The notes: generated by a model not told the origin, from the sequence alone. A stretch of DNA of 64,000 nt from Pedobacter sp. Leaf216 (GCF_001421515.1 NZ_LMKM01000002.1:1-64000), one strand, 5' to 3'. Counted from the first letter of the stretch, positions 46,760-55,236 are shown. Numbers and translations: made by a program.

Positions 46760-46800
46760 CAAAGATATATGTTTTATATACTACCATGCAATACATAGTA
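46760..46800 (-). promoter_or_regulatory. PadR-PspC promoter with possible operator
   Basis: TATCTTTG (46760-46767, minus) matches the -7 consensus. Upstream of it, TACCATG-CAATA-CATAGTA (46782-46800) is an inverted repeat with one mismatch. It overlaps the -33 region, a likely site for PadR self-control. Confidence 0.45.
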
Positions 46801-46970
46801 CTAAAATAAATCAAAGTAATTACATAAATCACTGATAATAAGCGATATAATTTTAAATTAAATTTTGCTTTCTGGAAATATTTCTGTAATCAACTTAGTA
46901 TTTTACTCTTTTTTGGAAAAGAAAGTTCCTATAATCATTCGATTTTTGCAGTCCTGCGCTAACCTATAAT

Positions 46971-47016
46971 CCCAATTTTACCCTTATTCAAACTCAAATA
47001 TTCTGATAAAATTGGG
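46971..47016 (+). promoter_or_regulatory. Inverted repeat CCCAATTTTA ... TAAAATTGGG before the permease
   Basis: A perfect 10-bp inverted repeat with a 26-base spacer, 175 bases before the permease start. The following 60 bases contain small hairpin-forming words (CTGGTTCGATCAGG). It may be an operator or part of a structured leader. No known riboswitch consensus was recognised. Confidence 0.35.
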
Positions 47017-47190
47017 AGCTATCTGGTTCGATCAGGTTTACCACTTTCAGGCTGGTGCTACTATTTATGGCTCGCAGACAATACCTAAAAAATCAGATAG
47101 AACTATTAGCTTTAAAGGTTATTATAATAATATATAAATACTATAGAATTAATATATTTTAATAATTTTACAGCTTCTTAACTTGTTTTC

Positions 47191-48645
47191 ATGAAAAAAT
47201 CTATTGCCAGCATTGTTGCAGAGTCGAACGAAAGCGGCGAAGGCACGCTTAAAAGAACTTTGGGCCCTATTAACCTCATTTTAATCGGGGTTGGCCTAAC
47301 GCTTGGTGCAGGCTTATTTTCTATAACCGGCCTGGCAGCTGCCAATCATTCGGGGCCGGCGGTAACCTTATCTTTTGTTATTGCTGCGTTGGGCTGTGGT
47401 TTTGCAGCATTATGTTATGCCGAATTTGCATCCATGATCCCTGTGGCAGGCAGTGCTTATACCTATTCATACGCTACCATGGGCGAACTGTTTGCATGGA
47501 TTATCGGTTGGGACCTGGTGTTGGAGTATTCTGTGGGTTGTGCTACGGTGGCCATCAGCTGGTCGCAGTATTTAACCAGGTTTTTAGCCAGTTTACACAT
47601 TTACCTGCCTCCCCAGCTTACTTTATCCCCTTTCGAAACTGCGAAACTTGCAGATGGCTCTACCGTTAGCGGCATTATCAACATCCCCGCAGCATTAGTG
47701 GTGGTATTGATGACGGCAATATTAATCCGAGGCACCAAAGGCTCTGCAATAGTAAACGGGATTATTGTATTTTTAAAAGTTGGTGTGGTATTGGTGTTCA
47801 TTGCCTTGGGTTGGCAATATATCGATCCTGCAAATTACCATCCCTACATCCCCGAAAATACAGGCACATTTGGTCAGTTCGGTTGGAGTGGTGTATTGCG
47901 TGGTGCAGGGCTTGTTTTCTTTGTGTTTATCGGTTTTGATGCAGTTGCTGCATCGGCCCAGGAAACAAAAAACCCCGCCAGAGATTTACCGATCGGTATT
48001 ATTGGCTCTTTAGTAGTGTGTACCGTTTTATTCGGCCTTTTCGGGCACGTAATGACGGGTTTGGCCAATTATAAAGAATTTGCCAATAGTGGCGCACCAG
48101 TTGCCATAGCGATTGAAAAAACACCATACGCATGGTTAAGCCAGGCGATTATTTTGGCGATATTAATTGGTTATACATCTGTTATTTTAATCGATTTAAT
48201 GGCACAATCCCGGATGTTTTATTCGATCAGTAAAGATGGTTTGTTGCCAAAGATGTTTTCGGATGTACATGCTAAATTTAAAACGCCTTACAAATCAAAC
48301 CTGATTCTTTGCGTATTTATTGCGCTGTTTGCTGCATTTGTACCCATGAATGTTGTTGGCGAAATGACGAGTATAGGCACTTTACTTGCTTTCTTAATGG
48401 TATGTGTGGGCATCCTCATTCTCAGAAAAACAGATCCAGAAGCTAAGCGTCCTTTCAAAGTGCCATTTGTGCCTCTCATCCCAATTTTGGGCATTTTAAC
48501 CTGCATTGCAATGATGGTATTTTTACCTTGGGAAACCTGGGTGCGACTTGCAGTTTGGTTAATTATTGGTTTAGCCATTTATTTCTGGTACGGTAAAAAG
48601 AACAGTAAGTTGACTGCGCGAGAAAAACAAGCAGAGCACCTTTAA
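47191..48645 (+). CDS. APC superfamily amino acid permease
   Basis: A 484-residue inner-membrane transporter of 12-13 helices. The first-helix motif is GVGLTLGAGLFSITGLAA, followed by GPAVTLSFVIAALGCGFAALCYAEFAS and the Glu-containing IGWDLVLEYSVG (quoted in part). It matches the cationic amino acid transporter/YfnA-like branch. FIGFDAVAASAQETKNPARDLPIGI is a strong family signature. Substrate specificity is not certain. It stands alone: a long leader with an inverted repeat upstream and a strong terminator downstream. Confidence 0.93.
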   Translation: MKKSIASIVAESNESGEGTLKRTLGPINLILIGVGLTLGAGLFSITGLAAANHSGPAVTLSFVIAALGCGFAALCYAEFASMIPVAGSAYTYSYATMGELFAWIIGWDLVLEYSVGCATVAISWSQYLTRFLASLHIYLPPQLTLSPFETAKLADGSTVSGIINIPAALVVVLMTAILIRGTKGSAIVNGIIVFLKVGVVLVFIALGWQYIDPANYHPYIPENTGTFGQFGWSGVLRGAGLVFFVFIGFDAVAASAQETKNPARDLPIGIIGSLVVCTVLFGLFGHVMTGLANYKEFANSGAPVAIAIEKTPYAWLSQAIILAILIGYTSVILIDLMAQSRMFYSISKDGLLPKMFSDVHAKFKTPYKSNLILCVFIALFAAFVPMNVVGEMTSIGTLLAFLMVCVGILILRKTDPEAKRPFKVPFVPLIPILGILTCIAMMVFLPWETWVRLAVWLIIGLAIYFWYGKKNSKLTAREKQAEHL

Positions 48646-48666
48646 CAGACATAATTATTATACACG

Positions 48667-48708
48667 AGCCCATTAAACTGTGCAATATTTTACACAGTTT
48701 AATGGGCT
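48667..48708 (+). terminator. Perfect 16-bp terminator hairpin
   Basis: AGCCCATTAAACTGTG pairs perfectly with CACAGTTTAATGGGCT around a 10-base loop, 21 bases after the permease stop, followed by T-rich sequence. It could work in both directions. Confidence 0.85.
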
Positions 48709-48850
48709 TACTTGTTTAGCACTCGTATTTACAACCGCATAAATATCAATTAAATAACAAAAAAATATAAGTTATTAACAATTAAACATTTTTCTCAGTT
48801 TTTGGCTTGGGATTTGTCTTAAGAAAATCAACCCTATTAAATTCATTGCT

Positions 48851-49015
48851 ATGCTTATTAAATTAGACACATCAGTTTTCAAGCTGCACAGGCATAAAAC
48901 AGAAACTGTACAAAAAACGGTTGCACCGCTTACAAGAGATCAATGGATTACTGCCGATAGAATTGTGATGGCAGCTATGTTTATTGCCACGATAGCAGGT
49001 GCGATTTTATTTTAA
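48851..49015 (+). CDS. Small single-helix membrane protein, 54 residues
   Basis: An ATG-TAA frame with an ordinary start (TTGCT-ATG). The product has a basic N-terminal half (KLHRHKTETVQKT), a TRDQWITADRIV stretch and a C-terminal hydrophobic helix (MAAMFIATIAGAILF). It is too small to recognise, but composition and codon use look coding. It is convergent with the flavoprotein gene, the two stops being only 15 bases apart. Unknown function. Confidence 0.5.
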   Translation: MLIKLDTSVFKLHRHKTETVQKTVAPLTRDQWITADRIVMAAMFIATIAGAILF

Positions 49016-49030
49016 GTACCTGATGACCGA

Positions 49031-49927
49031 TCAAAAATCTTCTGCAATCATTTCCTTATTCATCCATACTGCGGCCGTTGTTCCTGCTGCAGTAATGATT
49101 GATAGCGACCTGAATAATGTTGCACAATCTCCTGCCGCATAAACGCCATTGGCAGTTGTTTGCTGCTGCTCATCTACTTTAATCGTTTTTAAATCTGTTA
49201 AATCAAAACCAAGCTGCTCATCTAAATTCGAATGTTGCTCTACCTCAGGTTTCACATAGATCGCTTTTAACTTTAGTTTATCTCCATTTTTAAACATTAC
49301 CGCTTCAAGATCACCATTTTGGTGCGCCAGGGCTTCAATTTCATTTTCTATTATTTCAATTGATTTTGCTTTTAGCATACTACGCTGTTCTACAGTTAAG
49401 CGCGATTTTCCGTTGGTTAAAACAGTTAAATCTTTATTCCAATGCCGTACGGTTTTGGCCATTTCGAAAGCATGGTCACCATTCATTAATAGTCCTATTT
49501 TTTCATTCCTGATTTCATAACCATGGCAATAAGGACAATGTACCGCAGAAATTGCCCAGCACTCAGCCAACCCTTTAATGTCAGGCAATACATCTTTGAG
49601 TCCTGTAGCCAACAAAATTTTTCTAGAGGTAAAATTTTCGCCTTTTTCTATTGCAACACTAAAACCACCATCAATACGCTTTGCGGAGTTAACCCTTGCC
49701 TCTAAAAATTTAACTGTTGGATATTTTAACACTTCTGCTCTTGCAGCTTTTGCGATATCTAGAGGCTTATCACCATCATGTGTTAAAAAATTATGCGAAT
49801 GCGGGGTTTGCCGGTTGCAGGGTTGATTAGCATCGATTACCAAAACATTCCTTATTGCCCTGCCTAGGGTTAATGCGGCTGATAAACCGGCGTAACTGCC
49901 ACCAATTATAATTACATCGAAATCCAT
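49031..49927 (-). CDS. Thioredoxin-reductase-like NAD(P)/FAD-dependent oxidoreductase
   Basis: A 298-residue flavoprotein: FAD motif IIGGSYAGLSAALTLGRA (7-24), redox CPYC at 131-134, a second dinucleotide region less regular (GLLMNGDHAFEMAK), and the C-terminal FAD motif GVYAAGDCAT. This matches the TrxB fold, but the NADPH-binding GxGxxG is degenerate. It may be one of the atypical Bacteroidota TrxB-like proteins that act on disulphides or toxins such as those of the gliotoxin type. It is 75 bases downstream of the methyltransferase gene on the same strand. Confidence 0.85.
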   Translation of the reverse strand: MDFDVIIIGGSYAGLSAALTLGRAIRNVLVIDANQPCNRQTPHSHNFLTHDGDKPLDIAKAARAEVLKYPTVKFLEARVNSAKRIDGGFSVAIEKGENFTSRKILLATGLKDVLPDIKGLAECWAISAVHCPYCHGYEIRNEKIGLLMNGDHAFEMAKTVRHWNKDLTVLTNGKSRLTVEQRSMLKAKSIEIIENEIEALAHQNGDLEAVMFKNGDKLKLKAIYVKPEVEQHSNLDEQLGFDLTDLKTIKVDEQQQTTANGVYAAGDCATLFRSLSIITAAGTTAAVWMNKEMIAEDF

Positions 49928-50001
49928 ATCTAATATATTTTAATACAAAGATCAGATTCTTGATGTTTAATGCAACAATATTGCATTAAATGAATGTCAT
50001 T

Positions 50002-50628
50002 TTATTTTATGAAGATTGTTGCCTTGATAAAGCCTCCATAATACAGTCTTTCTGCCATAATCTGGTACTGGGCCTTCAAAAAAAATGGCTCCATATTGAT
50101 AAGCTTATTGGCTTCTACAATGCCTAAAAGTTTAAAAAAGCTGTACATCGATTTGAGGATTAGCCATTTCCACCAGTTACCATTGGTTTTATTAAGCGAA
50201 AAATCTACTAAAAACCACAATCCATCCTTCTTGAGATAAATATTTAACTTTTCAAATACTTGTATGGCGCGTTGTTCGACAAAATTATCGAACAGAAAGG
50301 GGGTTAAAATTACATCATAAAGGAACTCGTTTTCAAATTCTTCAATACCGAGGTTAATAAATTCGACCTCATTATTTCTATAATCGCGTTTTTTGGAGCG
50401 TGCAATCATTTTGGCCGAAATTTCTATGTAAACAATTTTCAATCCGCTTGCATAAACTTTCCCAATTTCTTCTAATATCCAACCTGTTCCGCCTCCAACA
50501 ATTAATACATTGCTTTTTTCGGGGAGATATTGAAGCTGATCGATCTGTGCATTAACCTGCGATTTAAAGAACACCAGCCTGCTTAAGGTATCGTAATGCG
50601 GGGCTATTTTATCGTAGTTGTTATCCAT
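50002..50628 (-). CDS. Class I SAM-dependent methyltransferase
   Basis: A 208-residue protein. The SAM-binding glycine motif VLIVGGGTGWILEEI is near residue 40, an acidic end of strand 2 (IVYIEIS) and a motif near DVILTPFLFDNF follow. The family is the one that contains ubiquinone/menaquinone and fatty-acid methyltransferases. No substrate is visible. It is 79 bases downstream of a UbiA-like gene on the same strand; a prenyltransferase-like protein with a methyltransferase suggests lipid or quinone modification, but this is inference. Confidence 0.85.
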   Translation of the reverse strand: MDNNYDKIAPHYDTLSRLVFFKSQVNAQIDQLQYLPEKSNVLIVGGGTGWILEEIGKVYASGLKIVYIEISAKMIARSKKRDYRNNEVEFINLGIEEFENEFLYDVILTPFLFDNFVEQRAIQVFEKLNIYLKKDGLWFLVDFSLNKTNGNWWKWLILKSMYSFFKLLGIVEANKLINMEPFFLKAQYQIMAERLYYGGFIKATIFIK

Positions 50629-50707
50629 TGGTTAACTGTTTATACTTGATAATTGATTATTTGAACATACTACCGATCACTTATTAGCCGATTAAAACAA
50701 TTAACCC

Positions 50708-51619
50708 TTATCGCACAAACTGCATTCCGATTATTCCACATATCGCTTTAAATAGAATTAACCCATCAATTACCATCAGGTAATACAGTATATTTTTTCT
50801 GCGGTGCATAGAGTAAGCCACATAAATAGTTAGGATAAACGGCAGCACATTAAATAAAACCTGTGGCAAACCAAATCCTTTATAACTGGCAAATATACCA
50901 AGCGAAATTAGCCCAATTACCAGTAATGGAATCAGAATATTGAAAATTGTACGTCTTAAACCATAACGTACCACAAAAGTCCGAAGGTGCTTATTGGCAT
51001 CAGTAGGATAATCTTTAATATCGAAAATTATTGCATTAACGGTACAGAACATCCAGTTTTTAATAAAAAGCCAGGTCCACAATACAGAATCATGGTAACC
51101 GATTCCAGTTTCTATTTTAAGCATAATTAAGGGCAGTACGTTTGCGCAACACGCCCATACAAAGCCGATAACAAAAGCCTTTAGCCATCCTGTATTGCGC
51201 AAATTGAACCTGAGGAAAGATTTGGGCAATAAGCCATAATATAATCCTCCGGCGGTAATGATAATTAATATTGCAACCCAATAACTAATTGGAAGCGCAA
51301 GAATATGATGAAAATTATGGTACAGAAGCTTTATTGCAAGCAGCATACAAATGATAAATAGTATGGCCTGACTCCAGTTTATAAATTGTTTATGCTTAAA
51401 ATACCACTGATTGCGGGGATTGGTGCTTGATGGATTGGTGGAAACTTTATTATAAGCGTAAGTATAATAAATGGTTGGTGCCAGAAACAACAACAAATAA
51501 TAATTTAAAGTGTTAAATGGCAACCTGAGCTGAAAAGTAGCTTCGAGGGTTAAAGCTACAGCCAGGAGCCCTACAAAGTAGTTTCCAAAGAATATGAACC
51601 TGATAATCTTATTGAGCAT
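50708..51619 (-). CDS. UbiA-like integral membrane protein
   Basis: A 303-residue protein with about eight or nine membrane helices in the UbiA prenyltransferase layout. The second Asp motif is present as DIKDYPTD (200-207). The first (NDxxD in true enzymes) is reduced to NKVST at 57-61, so substrate chemistry may be altered or lost. Alternative: a divergent transferase of unknown acceptor. It is the first gene of a minus-strand run with the methyltransferase and the flavoprotein. Confidence 0.7.
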   Translation of the reverse strand: MLNKIIRFIFFGNYFVGLLAVALTLEATFQLRLPFNTLNYYLLLFLAPTIYYTYAYNKVSTNPSSTNPRNQWYFKHKQFINWSQAILFIICMLLAIKLLYHNFHHILALPISYWVAILIIITAGGLYYGLLPKSFLRFNLRNTGWLKAFVIGFVWACCANVLPLIMLKIETGIGYHDSVLWTWLFIKNWMFCTVNAIIFDIKDYPTDANKHLRTFVVRYGLRRTIFNILIPLLVIGLISLGIFASYKGFGLPQVLFNVLPFILTIYVAYSMHRRKNILYYLMVIDGLILFKAICGIIGMQFVR

Positions 51620-51739
51620 TTACCCCAGTTTTTCTGCAGGCAATTTCGGATATTATAATTGAATAAGATAAATAATTTATAGAGATTAATAAATTGCAAA
51701 ACAGTATACATCAACCTGCTTTGCAATTTATTGTTACAG

Positions 51740-53077
51740 TTATGGAAGTGTGTTTAGGTTAACCGTTGGTGCGGTGCCTGTAGCGGTTCTGGTAAATGAT
51801 TGGTTCGGGGTGACATAGTTGGCAAAAAAACCGCCATTTTGCAGATAAAATTTTCCACCAGAAACTCCTCCGGCAAAATCCATCCGCTGTTGGTTACCAC
51901 CTGTAGCATCAACGGTGAAATTCGCAGTAGTAATTTCTGTCCAGCTGCCAGCCGCATTGCGTACCCATTGATTGTTGTACTGGGCTTTTCTACCGAGGTA
52001 ACCATTTTTATCGTTAAAGTTTTCTAAGAAAGAGTACAACCCGGATAAATAACTGTTGGTATTTGGTTTTTTCCATGAAGCCATAAATGTCCAAACGCCC
52101 AATTCTGGCGCATAAAACCACGATGAATAAACGGTATTACCTGCCCCATCTGGTTTGCCTTGTGTTAAAAACTTATAGGTATTTCCGGCAACCCAATTGT
52201 AAATGAGGTAAGATTGACCGCCTTCTCCTTCTCCAGTAAAATTAGTTGCGGCAACATTAGTTCCTTTTCTGGTCCAGGTTGTGGTTCCGCCAGTAGGGTT
52301 CCATACAGAAAAAAGCATTCTGCGTTCCGTTGCCGAGTTAACCTGCATACCAAAATAGCCACCATCAAAGCCGTTTGCCATGTAATAACTTCCAATCTTA
52401 TCTTCTCCTGTTGGCACTGTAACCTCATTGTAAAACCACTCTGTATTGGCTGGTGCAGAAAATCCTAAATGAACAGAAGGTCCTCTTCTAGACCAATAAT
52501 AATTTGCAGGATCATTGGCATAATATACGTTTGAAGCTACCGCAGGCCCACTGATTACCAGATCGGAAACATCGGCAAAATAACTTCCTGTTTTGCTCAA
52601 ACCTTGAAATTGAACAGTTACATAACCCGGCGTAGTGATATTTACCGTACCAACAGTATAAGTGGTATTGGCTGTTCCTGTAGCAGTTACGTTAAACGGT
52701 GTTCCGTTAATGGTAATTTTTAAAACACTTGTGCCACTGGGTACCGATGCCTTTACCGCAACGGTTAGCGAGCCTGTATTACCGATCCTGAAATAAGCCC
52801 TGAAAATACTGTTGGCATTGGTCCAGTTTGCCAGTTTGGTTGAAGTTACTGTTTCAGCACCGCCTGATGCCAGGGTGGTTACGTAAGCGTTGCCCCCCAT
52901 CGAAACCGTAAGTGAGGTGCCACCAAGAGATTGAGTATTGGCAAGGCCAAACTTACCCTTTTGTAATAAGGATGCATCGTTTGCATCTTGTAGATTTTCC
53001 TGTTTTTTACAGGAACTGGTAAATAAAACCAGTCCCATTATAGCCAGGCCCGAAATTGATTTGATAATTTTTTTCAT
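51740..53077 (-). CDS. DUF3472 domain lipoprotein with DUF5077-like N-terminal domain
   Basis: A 445-residue lipoprotein (TSSC, Cys23). A beta-sandwich domain (~40-180) of DUF5077/carbohydrate-binding type, with GTSVLKITINGTPF, is followed by the DUF3472 domain (~195-430). The latter is marked by NEVTVPTGEDKIGSYYMANGFDGGYFG, LFSVWNPTG and GEGGQSYLIYNW (quoted in part). The DUF3472 family is of unknown function but is often exported and probably binds glycans at the surface. It is monocistronic, with no clear partner. Confidence 0.8.
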   Translation of the reverse strand: MKKIIKSISGLAIMGLVLFTSSCKKQENLQDANDASLLQKGKFGLANTQSLGGTSLTVSMGGNAYVTTLASGGAETVTSTKLANWTNANSIFRAYFRIGNTGSLTVAVKASVPSGTSVLKITINGTPFNVTATGTANTTYTVGTVNITTPGYVTVQFQGLSKTGSYFADVSDLVISGPAVASNVYYANDPANYYWSRRGPSVHLGFSAPANTEWFYNEVTVPTGEDKIGSYYMANGFDGGYFGMQVNSATERRMLFSVWNPTGGTTTWTRKGTNVAATNFTGEGEGGQSYLIYNWVAGNTYKFLTQGKPDGAGNTVYSSWFYAPELGVWTFMASWKKPNTNSYLSGLYSFLENFNDKNGYLGRKAQYNNQWVRNAAGSWTEITTANFTVDATGGNQQRMDFAGGVSGGKFYLQNGGFFANYVTPNQSFTRTATGTAPTVNLNTLP

Positions 53078-53472
53078 TGATTTGGTTGAGATTTATGGTT
53101 AGTAATGATGTATCAAACAAGGACTTATGCAACAAATTGCTTTCTCTAATTTAATGATGCGATGGGGCACTTCTAACAAAAAAACAAGCAAAAATCAACG
53201 CAAACGTTTGTTTTTAAAGCACTTAGGTTTTGCACAACTTCAACTAAATAATCTTGCTTTTGATGTATTAATACTACAACCTCATGCTATTCTGAAAAGG
53301 GTTAATTTTATGGGTTGTATTTTGATTTGAGAACGTTTAATCTGCGTGTTAAAAACATGAAATACATGCAATTGCAATCTATAATCAATCGTTTGTGTGA
53401 AGAAAAAATGTTTGATGAGAAATGAATTTCTGCTATCTTCAAACTAATAACCAGACCACTCAAATAAATTAT

Positions 53473-53892
53473 ATGGAAGAGCAAAAAAGCAGTTCAACTC
53501 CCGCAACAGATAATACTCCAAAAGTGACAGGAATAGGTGGTATTTTCTTTTTTTCAGAAAACCCACAGGAAACAAAAGATTGGTATGCAAAAAACTTGGG
53601 TTTTGAAATGAGTGCTTGGGGCACCACAAGTTTTGAAACAAGAAACCTCAACAATCCCGATGAAGTAGAATCGCTACAATGGAGCCCATTTAAACAAGGT
53701 GATGAATATTTTTCTCCATCCAAAAAGGAATTTATGATTAACTACAGGGTGCAGAATATCGAAAGCCTTGTGGAAAAACTTAAAGAAAATGGCGTAACCA
53801 TCCTCGATGAAATTGCTACATATGATTATGGAAAATTTATCCATATTATGGATGCAGAAGGCAATAAGATTGAATTATGGGAGCCTAAATAA
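53473..53892 (+). CDS. VOC (glyoxalase/dioxygenase) superfamily protein
   Basis: A 139-residue protein; ATG at 53473 chosen (MEEQKSSS). The frame upstream to 53422 looks non-coding. One beta-alpha-beta-beta-beta module pair: TGIGGIFFFSENPQETKDWYAKNLGFEM, then FMINYRVQNIESLVEKLKENGVTIL and a C-terminal HIMDAEGNKIELWEP with the metal-ligand Glu (quoted in part). Members include glyoxalases and resistance proteins; metal ligands are only partly visible, so the activity is unknown. Confidence 0.88.
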   Translation: MEEQKSSSTPATDNTPKVTGIGGIFFFSENPQETKDWYAKNLGFEMSAWGTTSFETRNLNNPDEVESLQWSPFKQGDEYFSPSKKEFMINYRVQNIESLVEKLKENGVTILDEIATYDYGKFIHIMDAEGNKIELWEPK

Positions 53893-53895
53893 GAT

Positions 53896-53912
53896 GCTGA
53901 AATAAATTCAGC
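53896..53912. repeat. Single hairpin element GCTGAA-ATAAA-TTCAGC
   Basis: A 17-base perfect inverted repeat just after the VOC gene, followed by AAGACGACG. It is a relative of the CCTGAAACAAGTTCAGG element found in the 8.8-9.5 kb array, at 16.5 kb and at 62.9 kb. It may also terminate the VOC gene. Confidence 0.6.
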
Positions 53913-53944
53913 AAGACGACGATATTATAGAAATTAGTTTGAAA

Positions 53945-53974
53945 CAAAAAAGTCCTTCAGTAATTGAAGGACTT
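53945..53974 (-). terminator. Terminator of the decayed tRNA-Val unit
   Basis: AGTCCTTCA and TGAAGGACT pair around a five-base loop, followed by a T run on the minus strand. It is nearly identical to the terminator after the intact unit next to it. Confidence 0.65.
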
Positions 53975-53977
53975 AAG

Positions 53978-54036
53978 TGGGAAATGATCCCGATTTCAAT
54001 CGGGACGACCAATCGGTGTAATGGGCGCTCTAAACC
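53978..54036 (-). pseudogene. Decayed tRNA-Val copy
   Basis: The 3' acceptor strand, an altered T arm and part of the anticodon region match the tRNA-Val next door, but the anticodon stem is spoiled, and the D arm and 5' acceptor strand are missing. The T stem-loop is replaced by TCCCGATTTCAATCGGGA, itself a hairpin. It is followed by its own terminator, like the two intact copies. Confidence 0.65.
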
Positions 54037-54050
54037 AAAAATTTTAGGCA

Positions 54051-54083
54051 AAAAAAAAAGTCCTTCAGTAAATTGAAGGACTT
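54051..54083 (-). terminator. Terminator of the first tRNA-Val
   Basis: On the minus strand AAGTCCTTCA and TGAAGGACTT pair around a short loop and are followed by ten T. It is four bases from the tRNA end. Confidence 0.8.
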
Positions 54084-54086
54084 AAG

Positions 54087-54161
54087 TGGGAAATGAGGGG
54101 TTCGAACCCCCGACCCCCTCGGTGTAAACGAGGTGCTCTGAACCAGCTGAGCTAATTTCCC
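54087..54161 (-). tRNA. tRNA-Val (anticodon TAC), copy 1
   Basis: A 75-base cloverleaf: acceptor GGGAAAT/ATTTCCC, D arm AGCTCAGCTGGTTCAGAGC, anticodon arm CCTCG-TTTACAC-CGAGG, T arm GGGGGTTCGAACCCC. CCA is not encoded. Confidence 0.95.
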
Positions 54162-54191
54162 TGATGGATATATGTCAAAAGTTTTATAAAA

Positions 54192-54218
54192 AAGCCTTCC
54201 AGTTGTACTGAAAGGCTT
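54192..54218 (-). terminator. Terminator of the second tRNA-Val
   Basis: On the minus strand AAGCCTTTCAGT and ACTGGAAGGCTT pair around ACA and are followed by T-rich sequence. It lies two bases from the tRNA end. Confidence 0.8.
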
Positions 54219-54220
54219 GG

Positions 54221-54295
54221 TGGGAAATGAGGGGTTCGAACCCCCGACCCCCTCGGTGTAAACGAGGTGCTCTGAACCAGCTGAGCTAATTTCCC
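54221..54295 (-). tRNA. tRNA-Val (anticodon TAC), copy 2
   Basis: A 75-base cloverleaf identical to copy 1 over its full length. It is the upstream member of the array. Confidence 0.95.
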
Positions 54296-54389
54296 TTTTA
54301 TATTTTGTCAAATTTAATGCCCCATCCTCCGTTTGGGAATGCAAATATAGTGCTATAAAACTGTTCTGCAAATCTTTTTTTCTTTTTTT

Positions 54390-55115
54390 TCAACTTAACA
54401 AAGTTTCAAGGATTTTATGTGATTGCACCACCCCAAACGACGCTGTATGTAAGGTATAGAAAACCAATATCTTATCCAACAAAAACCTTCGCTGTGTATT
54501 GCTCAATTTTATTTCCGAAATTTTTTCGAGTGGTGTATTAAAAAGCAAAATAAAGCCTATTGCATCCTCCAACTGTAAATAATTGGAGTGCATTGGCAAT
54601 CGGGAGGTGAACTCGCCTTCTTGGAGATCAAAATAAATTTGGTCGTTTCTTCTTTTCTCGTTCGGCGAAAATCCCAGAAAACGTGTAAGTTTTAATAAAA
54701 ACGAGAGGTGAAAATTGGGATTGATCTCCTCAATTTCATCAAACCAGGCAATAGAATTAAAAATATAATCGAACAAACTCTCATCAGCCGATTGCTGCCT
54801 AATGCTTTTATACAACACTTCATTTAGAAAGATCACAATACTGGTTTTAATTACATCGTAAGGAATACTTTTAAAAACAGGTGTTTGCCGAACTTCCGAA
54901 ACCCGTTGTATATTGGTATTTGCTTTATGATAAACCACCATATCCAGCAGATGGAGCGATTGCAACATGTTCATTTTAATCTTCGCCTTTGGCTTTTTAA
55001 CACCATTGATCAGATAAGATTGCATGCCAAATTTATCAGTAAGCACCTGCACCACCACACTGCTTTCGCTGTAATTTGTGGTTTTTAAAACAATGCCCTT
55101 AACTTTGTGCAACAT
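54390..55115 (-). CDS. recO: DNA repair protein RecO
   Basis: A 241-residue protein of the RecO family. The N-terminal OB fold opens with LHKVKGIVLKTTNYSESSVVVQVLT, followed by the helical C-terminal domain (KTSIVIFLNEVLYKSI; FLGFSPN). It loads RecA onto SSB-coated DNA with RecR in gap repair. The zinc-binding cysteines of some members are absent, as in other Bacteroidota. It stands alone, with a -7 box 20 bases before the start. The tRNA-Val array follows on the same strand. Confidence 0.92.
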   Translation of the reverse strand: MLHKVKGIVLKTTNYSESSVVVQVLTDKFGMQSYLINGVKKPKAKIKMNMLQSLHLLDMVVYHKANTNIQRVSEVRQTPVFKSIPYDVIKTSIVIFLNEVLYKSIRQQSADESLFDYIFNSIAWFDEIEEINPNFHLSFLLKLTRFLGFSPNEKRRNDQIYFDLQEGEFTSRLPMHSNYLQLEDAIGFILLFNTPLEKISEIKLSNTQRRFLLDKILVFYTLHTASFGVVQSHKILETLLS

Positions 55116-55134
55116 CCGAATAAAACATTTTTTT

Positions 55135-55142
55135 CAAAAGTA
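55135..55142 (-). promoter_or_regulatory. -7 box (TACTTTTG) for recO
   Basis: A full TAnnTTTG match on the minus strand, 20 bases before the recO ATG. Confidence 0.5.
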
Positions 55143-55197
55143 TGTTATTTGTGCAAATTTAATTGCGCAAAAAGTAATCACGTTTTACAAATAAGAT

Positions 55198-55205
55198 TAG
55201 TTTTG
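55198..55205 (+). promoter_or_regulatory. -7 box (TAGTTTTG) for the RND transporter
   Basis: A full TAnnTTTG match, 31 bases before the ATG. With the recO box it makes a divergent promoter region of about 120 bases. Confidence 0.5.
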
Positions 55206-55236
55206 CCGTTAATATTATTATTAAACTAAGCTGCAC

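Noticed and set aside
47020-47190. Known riboswitch before the permease
   Set aside because: No conserved core of a SAM, lysine, glycine or TPP class could be matched by eye.
49031-51619. A gliotoxin-type disulphide pathway
   Set aside because: A TrxB-like flavoprotein and a methyltransferase alone are not enough; no peptide synthetase or glutathione transferase gene is near.
53127-53330. Plus-strand ORF of 67 residues before the VOC gene
   Set aside because: The sequence is AT-rich with random-looking residues and no signal, helix or motif.
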